A stretch of DNA of 64,000 nucleotides from Geodermatophilaceae bacterium NBWT11 (GTDB lineage: Bacteria; Actinomycetota; Actinomycetes; Mycobacteriales; Geodermatophilaceae): positions 2,418,001-2,482,000 of the forward strand of contig CP043652.1 of the NCBI GenBank assembly GCA_014218215.1. Direction: 5' to 3'. The notes beneath the pieces are model-generated. The model was not told where the DNA came from, did no database searches, and saw only the letters and a list, made by a program, of their open reading frames with translations. Positions 8,069 to 21,798 of the stretch are shown piece by piece (position 1 is the stretch's first letter; each line of letters begins with the position of its first letter). A program made the position numbers and the translations under genes.

Positions 8069-9879
8069 GACGACGGCTCGTCGTCGGGTGCGAACGCCCA
8101 GCCCGGCGGGCGCTGGGTGCGGGCGCCCAGCAGCTCGTCGACCAGCTCGTCGACCGAGGCGTGCGCGGTCGAGGGCTGCCCCCCGACGCCGGTGTCGCCC
8201 GGACCGGTGGCCGGGGCGGGGGTGCCGGTGCGGACCCGGTCGCGGCCGGTGCGCTTGGCGGAGAACAGGTGCAGGTCGGCGCTGTCGAACAGCTGCCGCC
8301 AGCTCTGCGGTCCGGTCTGGTCCGGGTGGGTCGTGGCGATGCCGATGCTCACCGTCACCGGTCCGGCGAGGTCCAGCTCGTCCCACGGGCACTCGACGAC
8401 GGCCACCCGCAGCCGCTCCATGGCGACCACGGCCTGCGCCTCGTGCGCCCCGGGCAGGATCACCAGGAACTCGTCGCCGGCCCAGCGGAAGACCTCGTCG
8501 CCGGTGCGGCAGTGCAGCCGGAGCAGGTCGGCCAACCGGCGCAGGACGGCGTCCCCGTGCAGGTGGGAGTTGTCGTCGTTGACCGACTTGAACCGGTCGA
8601 CGTCGACCACGGCCAGCGAGGCGGTGGTGGTGGTCAGGTCGAGCTCGGCGAGCCGGCGCTCGGCGCTGCGCCGGTTGCCCAGCCCGGTGAGCGGGTCCTC
8701 CATGGCGTGCCGGCGCATGAGCGCGGCCTGCCGCTCGGCCTCCCGCAGCCGGCTGCGGCGGACGAACATCTCCGCCCACAGCTCGCGGCTGCGCAGCGCC
8801 ACCTGGGAGGCCTCGGCCCGGTAGGCCTCCAGCCAGTGCAGGGCCTCGGCGGCCCGGCCCAGCGCGGCGGTGGCCTGGCCGAGCTCGAGCAGGCACTGCC
8901 GGTGCCGGCGGCGGTCGCCCACGGCGGCGAACGCGCCGGCCGCGGCGACCAGCAGGTCGGTGGCCTCGTCCGCCAGCCGGACCGATTCGGGTGCCTCGGT
9001 GCTCCCGACCCGGGTGGCCTCGCGCTGGGCGGTGCGGGTGAGCAGCCGGGCCAGGGCCAGGTCGGCGTAGCCGAGCAGCCACAGCCCGCCCTCGGCCTCG
9101 ATCCGGCCACGCACCCGGCGCAGGGCCGGGAGGGTGTCGTCCAGGTCGTCGGCCAGGGTCAACGCCCAGCCGTGGACGACGGCCAGCAGGTCGCTCTCGG
9201 CGTCCGGGGGCTCCCAGTCCAGCGCGGTCGCGGCGTGCGAGCAGCGCAGCGCGACCGCGGCCAGCCGGGCAGCACGGACCTCGTCCCCCCGGCGGTGCAC
9301 GGTCTGGGCCAGCTCGGCGTGCTGCTGGGCGCACAGCCGCAGCAACCGCCAGCGGTCGGCGACCCCGCCCAGCGCGGTGGCGACCCGGTGACCGCGCAGC
9401 GCCTGGGCGACCGCGAGCTCCTCCAGGTCGAGCCGGGTGAGGGCCAGGGAGAGCCAGTGGTGGGCCTGGTGCAGCTCGCGGCTGGGGTCGTCGGCGGGCA
9501 CCTGGTCGGTGAGCAGGCTGGCGTCGACGGCCAGGTGCATGGCGGCGTCGGAGCGGTCGCCGCTGACCTCCAGGTGCGCCAGGTAGGCCAGCGTCAGGGC
9601 GCGCTCGGCGTCGGCCGGGCACAGCTCGGTCGCCGCGCGGGCGGCCGCGACCTCGGCGGCTGCGGCCTCAAGGTCGTGGGTGGCCAGCAGGCGGCGGGCG
9701 GCGAAGGCGTGCGACCAGGCCACCCAGCGCGGGGTGCCCGCTCCGGTGAGGTCGGCCTCGACGGCGGCCAGGGTGTCCAGGAACGCGTGGGCGTCCTCCC
9801 GGTCGCTGGCCTCGAGCAGGGTCCACCGTGCCTGGGCGAGGAAGGCGTCGTCGACGAGGGCCGGGATGCCGGTGCTCAC
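8065..9879 (-). CDS. Helical-repeat (TPR-like) GGDEF protein
   Basis: About 604 residues. Residues 1-370 are rich in regularly spaced alanines and leucines and look like TPR-type helical repeats; the GGDEF domain follows, with an AGDEF active site preceded by RTGD at the position of the inhibitory RxxD site. AGDEF variants can be active in this family, so it is probably a cytoplasmic diguanylate cyclase controlled by protein contacts of the repeats. The chosen GTG has a GGAGG ribosome-binding site five bases upstream; a GTG four codons earlier is possible. The architecture matches the first two-thirds of the next gene, to which it is coupled by a GTGA overlap, so the pair looks like a tandem duplication. 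Confidence 0.82.
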   Translation of the reverse strand: MSTGIPALVDDAFLAQARWTLLEASDREDAHAFLDTLAAVEADLTGAGTPRWVAWSHAFAARRLLATHDLEAAAAEVAAARAATELCPADAERALTLAYLAHLEVSGDRSDAAMHLAVDASLLTDQVPADDPSRELHQAHHWLSLALTRLDLEELAVAQALRGHRVATALGGVADRWRLLRLCAQQHAELAQTVHRRGDEVRAARLAAVALRCSHAATALDWEPPDAESDLLAVVHGWALTLADDLDDTLPALRRVRGRIEAEGGLWLLGYADLALARLLTRTAQREATRVGSTEAPESVRLADEATDLLVAAAGAFAAVGDRRRHRQCLLELGQATAALGRAAEALHWLEAYRAEASQVALRSRELWAEMFVRRSRLREAERQAALMRRHAMEDPLTGLGNRRSAERRLAELDLTTTTASLAVVDVDRFKSVNDDNSHLHGDAVLRRLADLLRLHCRTGDEVFRWAGDEFLVILPGAHEAQAVVAMERLRVAVVECPWDELDLAGPVTVSIGIATTHPDQTGPQSWRQLFDSADLHLFSAKRTGRDRVRTGTPAPATGPGDTGVGGQPSTAHASVDELVDELLGARTQRPPGWAFAPDDEPSS

Positions 9880-10007
9880 CACGTCCTCCACTCACCTGTG
9901 GGTCGCCCGGACGCGCGGGGTCCCCGCGTCCGTGCTCCCGGCCGGTGGCGAGGCAGCTCCCCCCGGGTCGGGGACTGGACCCGACCCGGCCGCACTACCC
10001 TCGTCGG

Positions 10008-10940
10008 ATGCCTCAGCAGCACCCGACGCGGTTCGCCTATCTGGGGCCCGAGGGTACCTTCACCGAGGCGGCCCTCCGCAGTCTCGGTGCCTCCTCCGAG
10101 GGGGAGCGGCGACCGGCCGCCAGCGTGCCCGCCGCACTGGCCGCGCTGCGCGCCGGTGAGGTCGACGCGGCCTTCGTCCCGATGGAGAACTCGGTCGAGG
10201 GATCGGTGTCCCCGACCCTGGACGGACTGGCCGCCGGGGACCCCGTGGTCATCACCGGTGAGGTGTTCCTGGCCGTCGACTTCGTGCTGGCCGTCCGCCC
10301 CGGTGTCGGGCTGGACGGGGTGGGCTCGGTGGCCAGCCACCCGCACGCGCTGGCCCAGACCCGCGGCTGGGTGGCCGAGCACCTGCCCGCCGCCGACGTC
10401 CTCGCCGCGGCCTCCACCGCCGACGCGGCCCGGCTGGTCGCCGAGGGCGCCTTCGACGCCGCCGTCTGCCCGGCGCTGGCCGCCGAGCGCTACGGCCTGG
10501 ACGCCGTCGCCACCGGCCTGGCCGACCACCCCGGGGCGGTCACCCGCTTCGTCCAGGTGGAGCTGCCGGGCCGGCTGCCGGCGCCCACGGGGGCGGACAA
10601 GACGACCGTGCACTGCGTGGTCACCGACCGGACCGGGGCGCTGCTGGACCTGCTCACCGAGTTCGCCGTCCGCGGGATCAGCCTGACCCGGCTGGAGTCC
10701 CGGCCCACCCGGGAGCGGCTGGGCGTCTACTCCTTCTCCCTCGACGTGGAGGGCCACGTCGCCGACGCGCGGATGGGCGACGCGCTGGCCGCGCTGCACC
10801 GGCGGTGCGAGGAGGTCCGGTTCCTCGGGTCCTACCCCCGCGACGACGGCCAGGCGCCCAAGCCCGTGCTCGACGCCGACGGCGACCCGGCCTTCGGTGC
10901 CGCGGCCGACTGGCTCGCCGACCTGCGCCGGGGCCACTGA
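10008..10940 (+). CDS. pheA: Prephenate dehydratase
   Basis: About 310 residues. The opening FAYLGPEGTFTEAA and the catalytic AVTRF segment (the Thr-Arg-Phe triad) identify the periplasmic-binding-protein-like dehydratase domain, residues 1-185. A C-terminal ACT domain carries TRLESRPTRERLG, the ESRP motif that binds phenylalanine for feedback inhibition. It converts prephenate to phenylpyruvate in phenylalanine synthesis. Unlike E. coli PheA there is no chorismate mutase domain, as is usual in actinobacteria. It is divergent from the GGDEF gene and stands alone. Confidence 0.95.
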   Translation: MPQQHPTRFAYLGPEGTFTEAALRSLGASSEGERRPAASVPAALAALRAGEVDAAFVPMENSVEGSVSPTLDGLAAGDPVVITGEVFLAVDFVLAVRPGVGLDGVGSVASHPHALAQTRGWVAEHLPAADVLAAASTADAARLVAEGAFDAAVCPALAAERYGLDAVATGLADHPGAVTRFVQVELPGRLPAPTGADKTTVHCVVTDRTGALLDLLTEFAVRGISLTRLESRPTRERLGVYSFSLDVEGHVADARMGDALAALHRRCEEVRFLGSYPRDDGQAPKPVLDADGDPAFGAAADWLADLRRGH

Positions 10941-11041
10941 CCCCGCTGCGCACACCCCGGCTCCGGTCATGGTCACCCAGTGTGCTGCGCCCAGAGCCTG
11001 GTGCAACCCCTTCGTCCTCGATCGGTGGACGGACGGGTCCT

Positions 11042-12175
11042 TCACACGTGCGCTGTGTCACCCACGAGGGTCTCGGCAGCGTCCACCCGGGCGCGGGTGG
11101 CCACGGTGGTGCCGCTTAGCACCCCGCCCGGGCTGCGTCGTCCGGGCAGCACGAGGACGGCGAGGAGCAGCACCGCCAGCCACGCGGCGATGACCAGACC
11201 GGTCTGCCGCGGGGTGTCGGCCAGGTCCACCAGCACCGCGAGCGGGGCCCAGTGCAGCACCGAGCGCAGCAGCACCCGGACGCGCGGGGCCGCCGTCGTC
11301 CCCGTCCGGTCGGCGACGGTCAGCCCCACGGCGGCCTGACCCGGGGTGCTGCGGTGCCGGCCGAGCATGGGGAGCAGGCCGACGAGCAGGACGGGGACGG
11401 CGTAGCCCGCGCCCGCGCGCAGGGTGTCGAAGGTGGTGGTGTCCAGGGCGGCGGTACCGGCCACCGCGGCCACCCCGAGGGTCAGGGTCACCGTGGCCAG
11501 CCCGGCGGCAGCCACCAGGGCCAGCAGGTCCACGACGACGGCCAGCCCGCGGCGGGGCAGCGTCGGGGGCTCCAGGTCCGCGGCGGGGGCCGGCACCGGG
11601 TCGGGCAGCAGCCGGCGGGCCGGGGCGGCCAGCAGACCGCCGATCAGGGCGCCGAGGGTGTTGGTGAGCAGGTCGTCGACGTCGGCCACCCGGTACGGGC
11701 AGGGGTAGGCGCCGAGGACCGCCGTCCCCTGGGTGGTCTCGATGCCCAGCGAGACGGCCGCACCCAGCAGCACCGCGGGGAGCAGCCCGATGCCGAAGCG
11801 CCAGCGGGCCAGCACGCCGAGCGGCACGAACAGCACGACGTTGAGCAGCACCTGGAGCACGGCCGGGTGGGTCAGGAAGCCCAGCGGGTCGCTGCCGGAG
11901 GCGCGGGCCAGGGCGTCCTCGACCGAGCCGAGGGGAACCAGCTGCCAGGTGGCGCTGCGCGAGCAGGCGCCGGGTGGCTCGTCGGGCAGCGGGAACAGGG
12001 TGAACGCGACCAGCCCGCAGGCGTAGAGCCCCACCGCGGTCGACACGGCCGCCGGCCAGCCGCGCAGCCGGCCGTACCGGCGGTACTGGGCGGCCAGCCA
12101 CGGCAGGAACGTGACGGCGACCAGGCCGGCGAACAGGAAGACCGCGACGAACGCCGAGGCCAGCCAGAGGGTCAT
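11042..12175 (-). CDS. VanZ-like and RDD-domain membrane protein
   Basis: About 377 residues. Residues 1-165 form a VanZ-like domain with four to five membrane helices and the motifs LNVVLFVPLG and IETTQ. Residues about 205-350 form an RDD domain with further helices and the GQAAVGLTV-type motif. VanZ proteins were first seen beside vancomycin resistance genes and lower sensitivity to some glycopeptides; most members, like this one, have no proven role. RDD proteins are membrane proteins of mostly unknown function, some linked to Na+/H+ exchange. The fusion is plausible as a cell-envelope protein. Its stop lies eight bases before the next gene on the plus coordinates, so it follows the GroES-like gene on the minus strand. 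Confidence 0.8.
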   Translation of the reverse strand: MTLWLASAFVAVFLFAGLVAVTFLPWLAAQYRRYGRLRGWPAAVSTAVGLYACGLVAFTLFPLPDEPPGACSRSATWQLVPLGSVEDALARASGSDPLGFLTHPAVLQVLLNVVLFVPLGVLARWRFGIGLLPAVLLGAAVSLGIETTQGTAVLGAYPCPYRVADVDDLLTNTLGALIGGLLAAPARRLLPDPVPAPAADLEPPTLPRRGLAVVVDLLALVAAAGLATVTLTLGVAAVAGTAALDTTTFDTLRAGAGYAVPVLLVGLLPMLGRHRSTPGQAAVGLTVADRTGTTAAPRVRVLLRSVLHWAPLAVLVDLADTPRQTGLVIAAWLAVLLLAVLVLPGRRSPGGVLSGTTVATRARVDAAETLVGDTAHV

Positions 12176-12182
12176 GCGCGGG

Positions 12183-12515
12183 TCAGAGGTAGAGCCCGGT
12201 GGCTTCCTCGATGCGCTCGGCCGCCACGGCGTGCACGTCGCGCTCGCGGAGGATCACCAGGTCCTCGCCGTGCACCTCGACCTCGTGCTGGTCCTCGGGG
12301 GAGAACAGCACCTGGTCGCCGACCTTGACCTGTCGCACGTTCGCGCCGACCCCGCGCGCCTCACCCCAGATCAGCCGCTTGGCGACCTGGGCGGTGGCGG
12401 GGATGAGGATGCCGCCGGAGCTGCGCCGGTCGCCGGCGTCCTTGCGCAGGGAGACCAGCAGCCGGTCGTGCAGCATCTTGATCGGCAGACCGGTCTGCGA
12501 GGCGTCGTCGGGCAC
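12183..12515 (-). CDS. GroES-family co-chaperonin-like protein
   Basis: About 110 residues from a GTG. The order of motifs is that of 10-kDa chaperonins: MLHDRLLVSL at the N-terminus, then SSGGILIPATAQ (mobile-loop side), then VKVGDQVLFSPEDQHEVEV and EDLVILRERD. GroES forms a heptameric lid on GroEL. There is no groEL nearby and the sequence is more diverged than a typical housekeeping GroES, so it may be a second, specialised copy. It sits 22 bases downstream of the metalloprotease gene on the same strand, probably in one transcript with it and guaB1. Confidence 0.75.
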   Translation of the reverse strand: MPDDASQTGLPIKMLHDRLLVSLRKDAGDRRSSGGILIPATAQVAKRLIWGEARGVGANVRQVKVGDQVLFSPEDQHEVEVHGEDLVILRERDVHAVAAERIEEATGLYL

Positions 12516-12537
12516 GTCGTCGGACGCTACCGGTCCC

Positions 12538-16583
<4,046 letters not shown>

Positions 16584-16587
<4 letters not shown>

Positions 16588-17372
16588 CGGTGTCGGCAGG
16601 GCTGCGTCCGGTCACGCCGCTGGGCATCCTGGCGGCGCGGCTGGACGCGGTCTGCGGGCGCCTGGACGGGGTGCCCGAGGAGGTCCGCGCCGAGCTCGAG
16701 GGCATCCGGGACCTCGCGGTGGGCTTCGAGCCCTACCTCGAGGCGCAGACGACGCCGGAGTCCCCGGCTCTCGCACTGCTGGCCGAGCGCACCCTGGCCG
16801 CCGCGTGGTCGGGGTCGCTGGAGGCCGAGATGCTCTCGGGGCACGTGGAGGGCCGGTTCCTGGCGTTCCTGCTGCGCACGGCGCGGGCCCGTCGGGTGCT
16901 GGAGGTCGGCATGTTCACCGGCTACTCGGCGCTCGCGATGGCCGAGGCGCTGCCCGCCGACGGCGAGGTCGTGGCCTGCGAGCTCGACGCCGACGTCGCC
17001 GCCTTCGCCCGGGAGTGCTTCGACGAGTCCCCGGACGGCGGCACGATCGACGTCCGGGTCGGCCCGGCGGCGGACACGCTGGCCGCGCTGGTCGCCGAGG
17101 GGCAGGTGTTCGACGTCGTCTTCGTCGACGCCGACAAGGCCGGGTACGCCGGCTACCTGCAGACCGTGCTGGACGGCGGGCTGCTCGCCGACGGCGGTCT
17201 CGTGGTCGTGGACAACACCCTCATGCAGGGCCAGCCCTGGGCCGGGGACCGCACCGCCAACGGCGAGGCCATCGCCGCGTTCAACGACGCCGTCACCGCC
17301 GACCCCCGGGTCGAGCAGGTGCTCGTCCCCCTCCGCGACGGGATCACCCTGATCCGCCGCACCGACAGCTGA
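16584..17372 (+). CDS. mysB: O-methyltransferase making 4-deoxygadusol (MysB-type)
   Basis: About 262 residues from a GTG that overlaps the mysA stop as GTGA. It is a class I SAM-dependent methyltransferase of the caffeoyl-CoA OMT family: EVGMFTGYSALAMAEALP (motif I), VVACELDADVAAFAREC, FDVVFVDADKAGYAGYLQ with the metal-binding Asp, and VVVDNTLMQGQPW. In MAA synthesis this enzyme methylates demethyl-4-deoxygadusol to 4-deoxygadusol. The tight coupling to mysA supports that substrate. Confidence 0.92.
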
Positions 17373-17380
17373 GGACCCCC

Positions 17381-18169
17381 GTGCACACCACCACCCTCGA
17401 GCCGCTGGGCGCCGAGCTCACCGACACCGACATCGCCGCGCTGACCGACGACCAGATCGGCGAGGTGCGCGGCCTGCTCGCCGAGCACGGCGTCGTCGTC
17501 TTCCGCGACCAGCACGTCGACGACGACGCGTTCCTGGCGTTCCTGCAGCGCTTCGGGCCCCTGACCTTCACCGCCGGGGAGACCCCGGTCGACGGGTTCC
17601 CCGACCTCAACGTGATCAGCAACGTGGGCCGCACCGAGCCGCCGCGCAGCACCTTCCACGTGGACAGCTCCTACCTCTCCACCCCGCCGGCCTACACCGC
17701 GCTGCGCGCCGTGGAGATCCCCAGCCAGGGCGGGGAGACGGTGTTCACCAACCAGTACCGGGCCTACGAGACGCTCGGCGACGACGTGAAGGCCCGGCTC
17801 GAGGGCGCGACCATCACCCACGTGGTGACCGGCATCGACCCGAGCCTGCTGACCGAGGACGACGAGACGCAGGCCGAGCACCCGGTCTTCCGCCCGCACC
17901 CGCTCTCGGGCCGGACGGCGCTCTACATGTCCACCCCCAAGCGCTGCGCCGCGGTCAGCGGGCTGGACGACGACGAGGCCGCCGAGGTGGTGGCGCAGCT
18001 GTACGCGCACTCGACCACCGAGGAGAACAGCCACGCGCACCGCTGGGCCCCGGGCGACGTCGTCATGTGGGACAACGGCTGCGTGCTGCACCGCGGTGAC
18101 CACTCCGTCGTCGTCGGCGACCGGGTGATGCACCGCGGCATGGTCGCCGACTACGGGCTGGACCGCTGA
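17381..18169 (+). CDS. TauD-type Fe(II)/2-oxoglutarate dioxygenase inside the MAA operon
   Basis: About 262 residues from a GTG, nine bases after mysB. The metal ligands are visible: HVDSSY gives the His-x-Asp pair, and NGCVLHRGD gives the distal His, followed by the Arg of RVMHRGM that would bind 2-oxoglutarate. It is a TauD/TfdA-family oxygenase. The substrate cannot be read from the sequence; its position between the O-methyltransferase and the ATP-grasp ligase, with a four-base CTGA junction to mysC, implies action on a mycosporine intermediate or product. The MAA oxygenase known from cyanobacteria, MysH, which makes palythine, is a phytanoyl-CoA-type dioxygenase, so this would be a different tailoring enzyme. 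Confidence 0.85.
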   Translation: MHTTTLEPLGAELTDTDIAALTDDQIGEVRGLLAEHGVVVFRDQHVDDDAFLAFLQRFGPLTFTAGETPVDGFPDLNVISNVGRTEPPRSTFHVDSSYLSTPPAYTALRAVEIPSQGGETVFTNQYRAYETLGDDVKARLEGATITHVVTGIDPSLLTEDDETQAEHPVFRPHPLSGRTALYMSTPKRCAAVSGLDDDEAAEVVAQLYAHSTTEENSHAHRWAPGDVVMWDNGCVLHRGDHSVVVGDRVMHRGMVADYGLDR

Positions 18170-19479
18170 CCACCCGACCCCGGCCCACCCCGCTGCGGTC
18201 GCTGGGGGCACTGGCGGCGCTGACCCTCACGCTGCCGGTGGACCTCGCGGTGACCGCGGCGGCGCTGGTCAGCACCCGCGCCACGCGCCCCGCACCGGCG
18301 GCGGACCGGAAGACCGTGCTGATCAGCGGCGGGAAGATGACCAAGGCGCTGCAGCTGGCCCGGTCCTTCCACGCCGCGGGGCACCGGGTGGTGCTGGTGG
18401 AGAAGGACACCTACCGGTTCACCGGGCACCGCTTCTCCCGCGCCGTCGACACCTTCCACGTCGTCCCCGACCCCCGGGACCCCGGCTACGCCCACGCGCT
18501 GCTGCGCATCGTGCAGGCCGAGGGCGTGGACCTGTACGTGCCGGTCTGCTCACCGGTCGCCTCGGAGTTCGACGCGGCGTCGGCGGAGGTGCTCGCCGGG
18601 CACTGCGAGGTGCTGAGCCTCGAGCCGGAGACGGTGCGCACGCTGGACGACAAGCACCGGTTCACCGAGCTCGCCGCCTCGCTGGGCCTGAGCGTGCCCG
18701 ACACGCACCTGGTGACCGACCCGCAGCAGGTCCTCGACTTCGACTTCAGCGGCCGGCCCAGGCCCTACGTGCTCAAGTCGATCGCCTACGACCCGGTGCA
18801 CCGCCTGGACCTCACCCAGCTGCCGCTGCCCACCCGCGCGGCGACGAGTGCGTTCCTCGCCGGCAAGCCCATCTCGGCGGACAACCCGTGGATCCTGCAG
18901 GAGTTCGTCACCGGCGCGGAGGTCTGCACGCACTCCACCGCCCGGGACGGCGTCGTCACCGTCTGGTGCTGCTGCCCGTCCTCGGCGTTCCAGGTCAACT
19001 ACGCGCAGGTCGACCGGCCCCGGATCCGGGAGTGGGTGACCACCTTCGTCAGCGAACTGGGGTTGTCCGGGCAGGTGTCCTTCGACTTCCTGGAGGAGGC
19101 CGACGGCACCCCGTTCGCCATCGAGTGCAACCCGCGCACCCACTCGGCCATCACCATGTTCTACGACCACCCCGGGCTCGCGGACGCGTACCTGGAGCCG
19201 CGGGACACCCCGCTGGAGCCGCTGCCCACCAGCCGGCCCACCTACTGGAGCTACCACGAGCTGTGGCGGGCGCTGAGCTCCCCGCGCACCGCCGCCGAGC
19301 GCTGGCGGGTGGTCCGGGAGGGCAAGGACGCCGTGTTCGACCGGGCCGACCCGCTGCCCCACCTCGTGCTGCACCACGTGCAGATCCCGCTGCTGCTGTG
19401 GAAGAACCTGCTGACCGGCGGCGCGTGGAACCGCATCGACTTCAACATCGGCAAGCTCGTCATGCCGGCAGGGGACTGA
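18166..19479 (+). CDS. mysC: ATP-grasp ligase making mycosporine-glycine (MysC-type)
   Basis: About 437 residues if read from a CTG codon overlapping the TauD stop as CTGA. No ATG, GTG or TTG lies in frame until GTG 18238, which would cut into the N-terminal hydrophobic segment (LGALAALTLTLPVDLAV) that cyanobacterial MysC also has before RKTVLISGGKMTKALQLA. That motif, with LDDKHRFTELA, YVLKSIAYD, EFVTGAEVCTHST and IECNPRTHSAITMFYDH, identifies MysC, which joins glycine to 4-deoxygadusol using ATP. The C-terminus NRIDFNIGKLV is also typical. One base separates its stop from mysD. If CTG is not used, the start is 18238. Confidence 0.92.
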   Translation: MTTRPRPTPLRSLGALAALTLTLPVDLAVTAAALVSTRATRPAPAADRKTVLISGGKMTKALQLARSFHAAGHRVVLVEKDTYRFTGHRFSRAVDTFHVVPDPRDPGYAHALLRIVQAEGVDLYVPVCSPVASEFDAASAEVLAGHCEVLSLEPETVRTLDDKHRFTELAASLGLSVPDTHLVTDPQQVLDFDFSGRPRPYVLKSIAYDPVHRLDLTQLPLPTRAATSAFLAGKPISADNPWILQEFVTGAEVCTHSTARDGVVTVWCCCPSSAFQVNYAQVDRPRIREWVTTFVSELGLSGQVSFDFLEEADGTPFAIECNPRTHSAITMFYDHPGLADAYLEPRDTPLEPLPTSRPTYWSYHELWRALSSPRTAAERWRVVREGKDAVFDRADPLPHLVLHHVQIPLLLWKNLLTGGAWNRIDFNIGKLVMPAGD

Positions 19480-19480
19480 G

Positions 19481-20488
19481 ATGACCACCCGCGTGCTGCA
19501 CCTCGTCGGCTCGCCCACGAGCGCCTTCATGGACGACCTGTCCCGGCTCTACGCCGCCGACTGCCTGGCGAACGTCGGCCCGGGCTGGGAGCACGTGGTC
19601 GCCCACGTCTCGCCCGACGGCTCGTGGCGCTTCCCCGAGACGCTCGACACCCTGGCCGCTGCCGAGCCGATGCCCATCGGAGCGGGCATCGCCCGGCTCA
19701 CCGCACTGGACGTCGACGTCGCGCTGCCGCAGATGTTCTGCATCCCCGGCATGACCCACTACCGCTCGCTGCTGGACACCCTGGGCATCCGCTACGTCGG
19801 CAACACCCCCGACGTGATGGCGCTGGGTGCGCACAAGGACCGGGCCAAGGCCGTGGTGGCCGCCGCCGGCGTCCGGGTGCCGGACGGCGAGGTGCTGATG
19901 CGCGGGCAGGAGCCCACGCTCGCGCCGCCCGTCGTCGTCAAGCCGGTGGACGCCGACAACTCCCACGGCGTGACGCTCGTGCACGACACCGACGACTACG
20001 GGGCCGCCCTGGCGGCCGCGTGGGAGCACTCCGACGGCGCCCTGGTCGAGCAGTTCGTGCCGCTGGGCCGCGAGGTGCGCTGCGGCGTCGTCGTCCGGGA
20101 CGGGGAGCTCGTGCCGCTGCCGCTGGAGGAGTACGGCCTGGGCGAGGGTCGTCAGGTGCGCACCGCCGAGGACAAGATCCGGCGCGCGGACGACGGCACC
20201 CTGGGCCTGATGGCCAAGGACACCCCGACGGTCTGGATCGTCCCGGCCGACGACCCGGCGAACGCCGCCGTCTGGGAGGCCGCGCGGGCCTGCCACGTCG
20301 CCCTAGGCTGCCGGGACTACTCGCTGTTCGACTTCCGGATCGACCCCGACGGCGTGCCGTGGTTCCTCGAGGCCGGGCTCTACAACTCCTTCGCCCGGCA
20401 GAGCGTGATCCCGACGATGGCCCGGGCCGCCGGCATCGAGCTGCCCGAGCTGTTCGCCGCCGGCATCGCGGGCGCCCTGGCCCGCTGA
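19481..20488 (+). CDS. mysD: D-Ala-D-Ala ligase-like enzyme adding the second amino acid (MysD-type)
   Basis: About 335 residues, ATG one base after mysC. It is an ATP-grasp enzyme of the D-Ala-D-Ala ligase group: [35 protein letters not shown] (ATP-binding lysine), [15 protein letters not shown] and [11 protein letters not shown]. MysD attaches a second amino acid, such as serine, threonine or alanine, to mycosporine-glycine and gives imino-MAAs such as shinorine or porphyra-334. The preferred amino acid cannot be predicted here. The protein is expected in the cytoplasm and completes the core pathway. Confidence 0.9.
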   Translation: MTTRVLHLVGSPTSAFMDDLSRLYAADCLANVGPGWEHVVAHVSPDGSWRFPETLDTLAAAEPMPIGAGIARLTALDVDVALPQMFCIPGMTHYRSLLDTLGIRYVGNTPDVMALGAHKDRAKAVVAAAGVRVPDGEVLMRGQEPTLAPPVVVKPVDADNSHGVTLVHDTDDYGAALAAAWEHSDGALVEQFVPLGREVRCGVVVRDGELVPLPLEEYGLGEGRQVRTAEDKIRRADDGTLGLMAKDTPTVWIVPADDPANAAVWEAARACHVALGCRDYSLFDFRIDPDGVPWFLEAGLYNSFARQSVIPTMARAAGIELPELFAAGIAGALAR

Positions 20489-20511
20489 GCCCGCCACCTA
20501 CGATCAGACCC

Positions 20512-21798
20512 GTGATCGACCTGCGACTCGTCCGCGAGAACCCCGACCTCGTCCGCGCCAGCCAGCGGGCCCGGGGTGCCGACGAGTCCCGGGTCGACGC
20601 CCTGCTGGCCGCCGACGCCGGGCGCCGCGCCGCCGTGCACCACGCCGACCAGCTCCGCGCCGAGCAGAAGGCGGCGTCCCAGGCGGTGAAGAAGGCGACC
20701 CCCGAGGAGCGGCCCGCCGTCCTCGAGCGCGCGAAGGCCCTGGCCGCGGAGGTCAAGGTCGCCGAGGAGGCCACCCGCGCCGCCGACGAGGCGCTGCGCG
20801 CCGCGCACCTGGTGATCGCCAACGTCGTGGCCCCCGAGGTGCCGCCCGGTGGTGAGGACGACGCCGTCACGATCCGCACCGTCGGTGAGGTGCCCACCTA
20901 CGACTTCGAGGTCCGCGACCACCTGGACATCGGCACCGCCCTGGGCGCGATCGACATGGAGCGCGGCGCCAAGGTCTCCGGCGCCCGGTTCTACTTCCTC
21001 ACCGGCCCCGGCGCGATGCTCGAGTTCGCGCTCGCCCAGCTGGCCATCACCCGCGCGGTGGCCGCCGGCCTCACCCCGGTCGTGGCCCCCGCGCTGGTCG
21101 GGCCGAAGGCGATGGAGGGCACCGGCTTCCTCGGCGAGCACGACGAGGAGGTCTACCGGATCGAGCGCGACGACCTCTACCTGGTCGGCACGTCGGAGGT
21201 CGCGCTGGCCGGCATGCACGCCGACGAGGTGCTCGACCTGTCCGCCGGTCCGAAGCGGTACGCCGGCTGGAGCTCCTGCTTCCGCCGGGAGGCCGGCTCC
21301 TACGGCAAGGACACCAAGGGCATCATCCGGGTGCACTGGTTCGACAAGGTCGAGATGTTCAGCTTCTGCGCGCCCGAGGACGCCGAGGCCGAGCACCTGC
21401 GGCTGCTGCAGTGGGAGGAGGAGTTCCTCCAGGCCCTCGAGCTGCCCTACCGCGTGGTCGACATCGCCGCCGGCGACCTCGGCACGAGCGCGGCCCGCAA
21501 GTTCGACATCGAGGCGTGGTTCCCCACCCAGGGCACGTACCGCGAGCTGACGTCGACGTCGGATTGCACCACCTTCCAGGCCCGCCGGCTCTCGATCCGC
21601 TCCCGCGACGCCGACGGCAAGCCGCAGACCGTCGCCACCCTGAACGGCACGCTGTGCGCGATCGCCCGCACCATCGCCTGCCTGCTCGAGGTGCACCAGC
21701 AGGCCGACGGCTCGGTGCACGTGCCGGTCGCGCTGCGCCCGTGGCTGGGTGGCCACGCCGTCCTGAGCCCCGGCATGTCGCTGGTGCCCACCGCGTGA
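20512..21798 (+). CDS. serS: Seryl-tRNA synthetase
   Basis: About 428 residues from a GTG ([11 protein letters not shown]). The N-terminal coiled-coil arm that binds the long variable arm of tRNA-Ser spans residues about 25-105 ([16 protein letters not shown] region). The class II core has motif 2 as [15 protein letters not shown] and motif 3 as [26 protein letters not shown] forms part of the serine and ATP site. It charges tRNA-Ser with serine. It lies 23 bases after mysD but is a housekeeping gene and may have its own promoter. Confidence 0.97.
   Translation: MIDLRLVRENPDLVRASQRARGADESRVDALLAADAGRRAAVHHADQLRAEQKAASQAVKKATPEERPAVLERAKALAAEVKVAEEATRAADEALRAAHLVIANVVAPEVPPGGEDDAVTIRTVGEVPTYDFEVRDHLDIGTALGAIDMERGAKVSGARFYFLTGPGAMLEFALAQLAITRAVAAGLTPVVAPALVGPKAMEGTGFLGEHDEEVYRIERDDLYLVGTSEVALAGMHADEVLDLSAGPKRYAGWSSCFRREAGSYGKDTKGIIRVHWFDKVEMFSFCAPEDAEAEHLRLLQWEEEFLQALELPYRVVDIAAGDLGTSAARKFDIEAWFPTQGTYRELTSTSDCTTFQARRLSIRSRDADGKPQTVATLNGTLCAIARTIACLLEVHQQADGSVHVPVALRPWLGGHAVLSPGMSLVPTA

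Noticed and set aside
19624-21798. Long frame joining the mysD region to serS in one protein
   Set aside because: The N-terminal part is a shadow of mysD; serS has its own GTG start and normal length at 20512.
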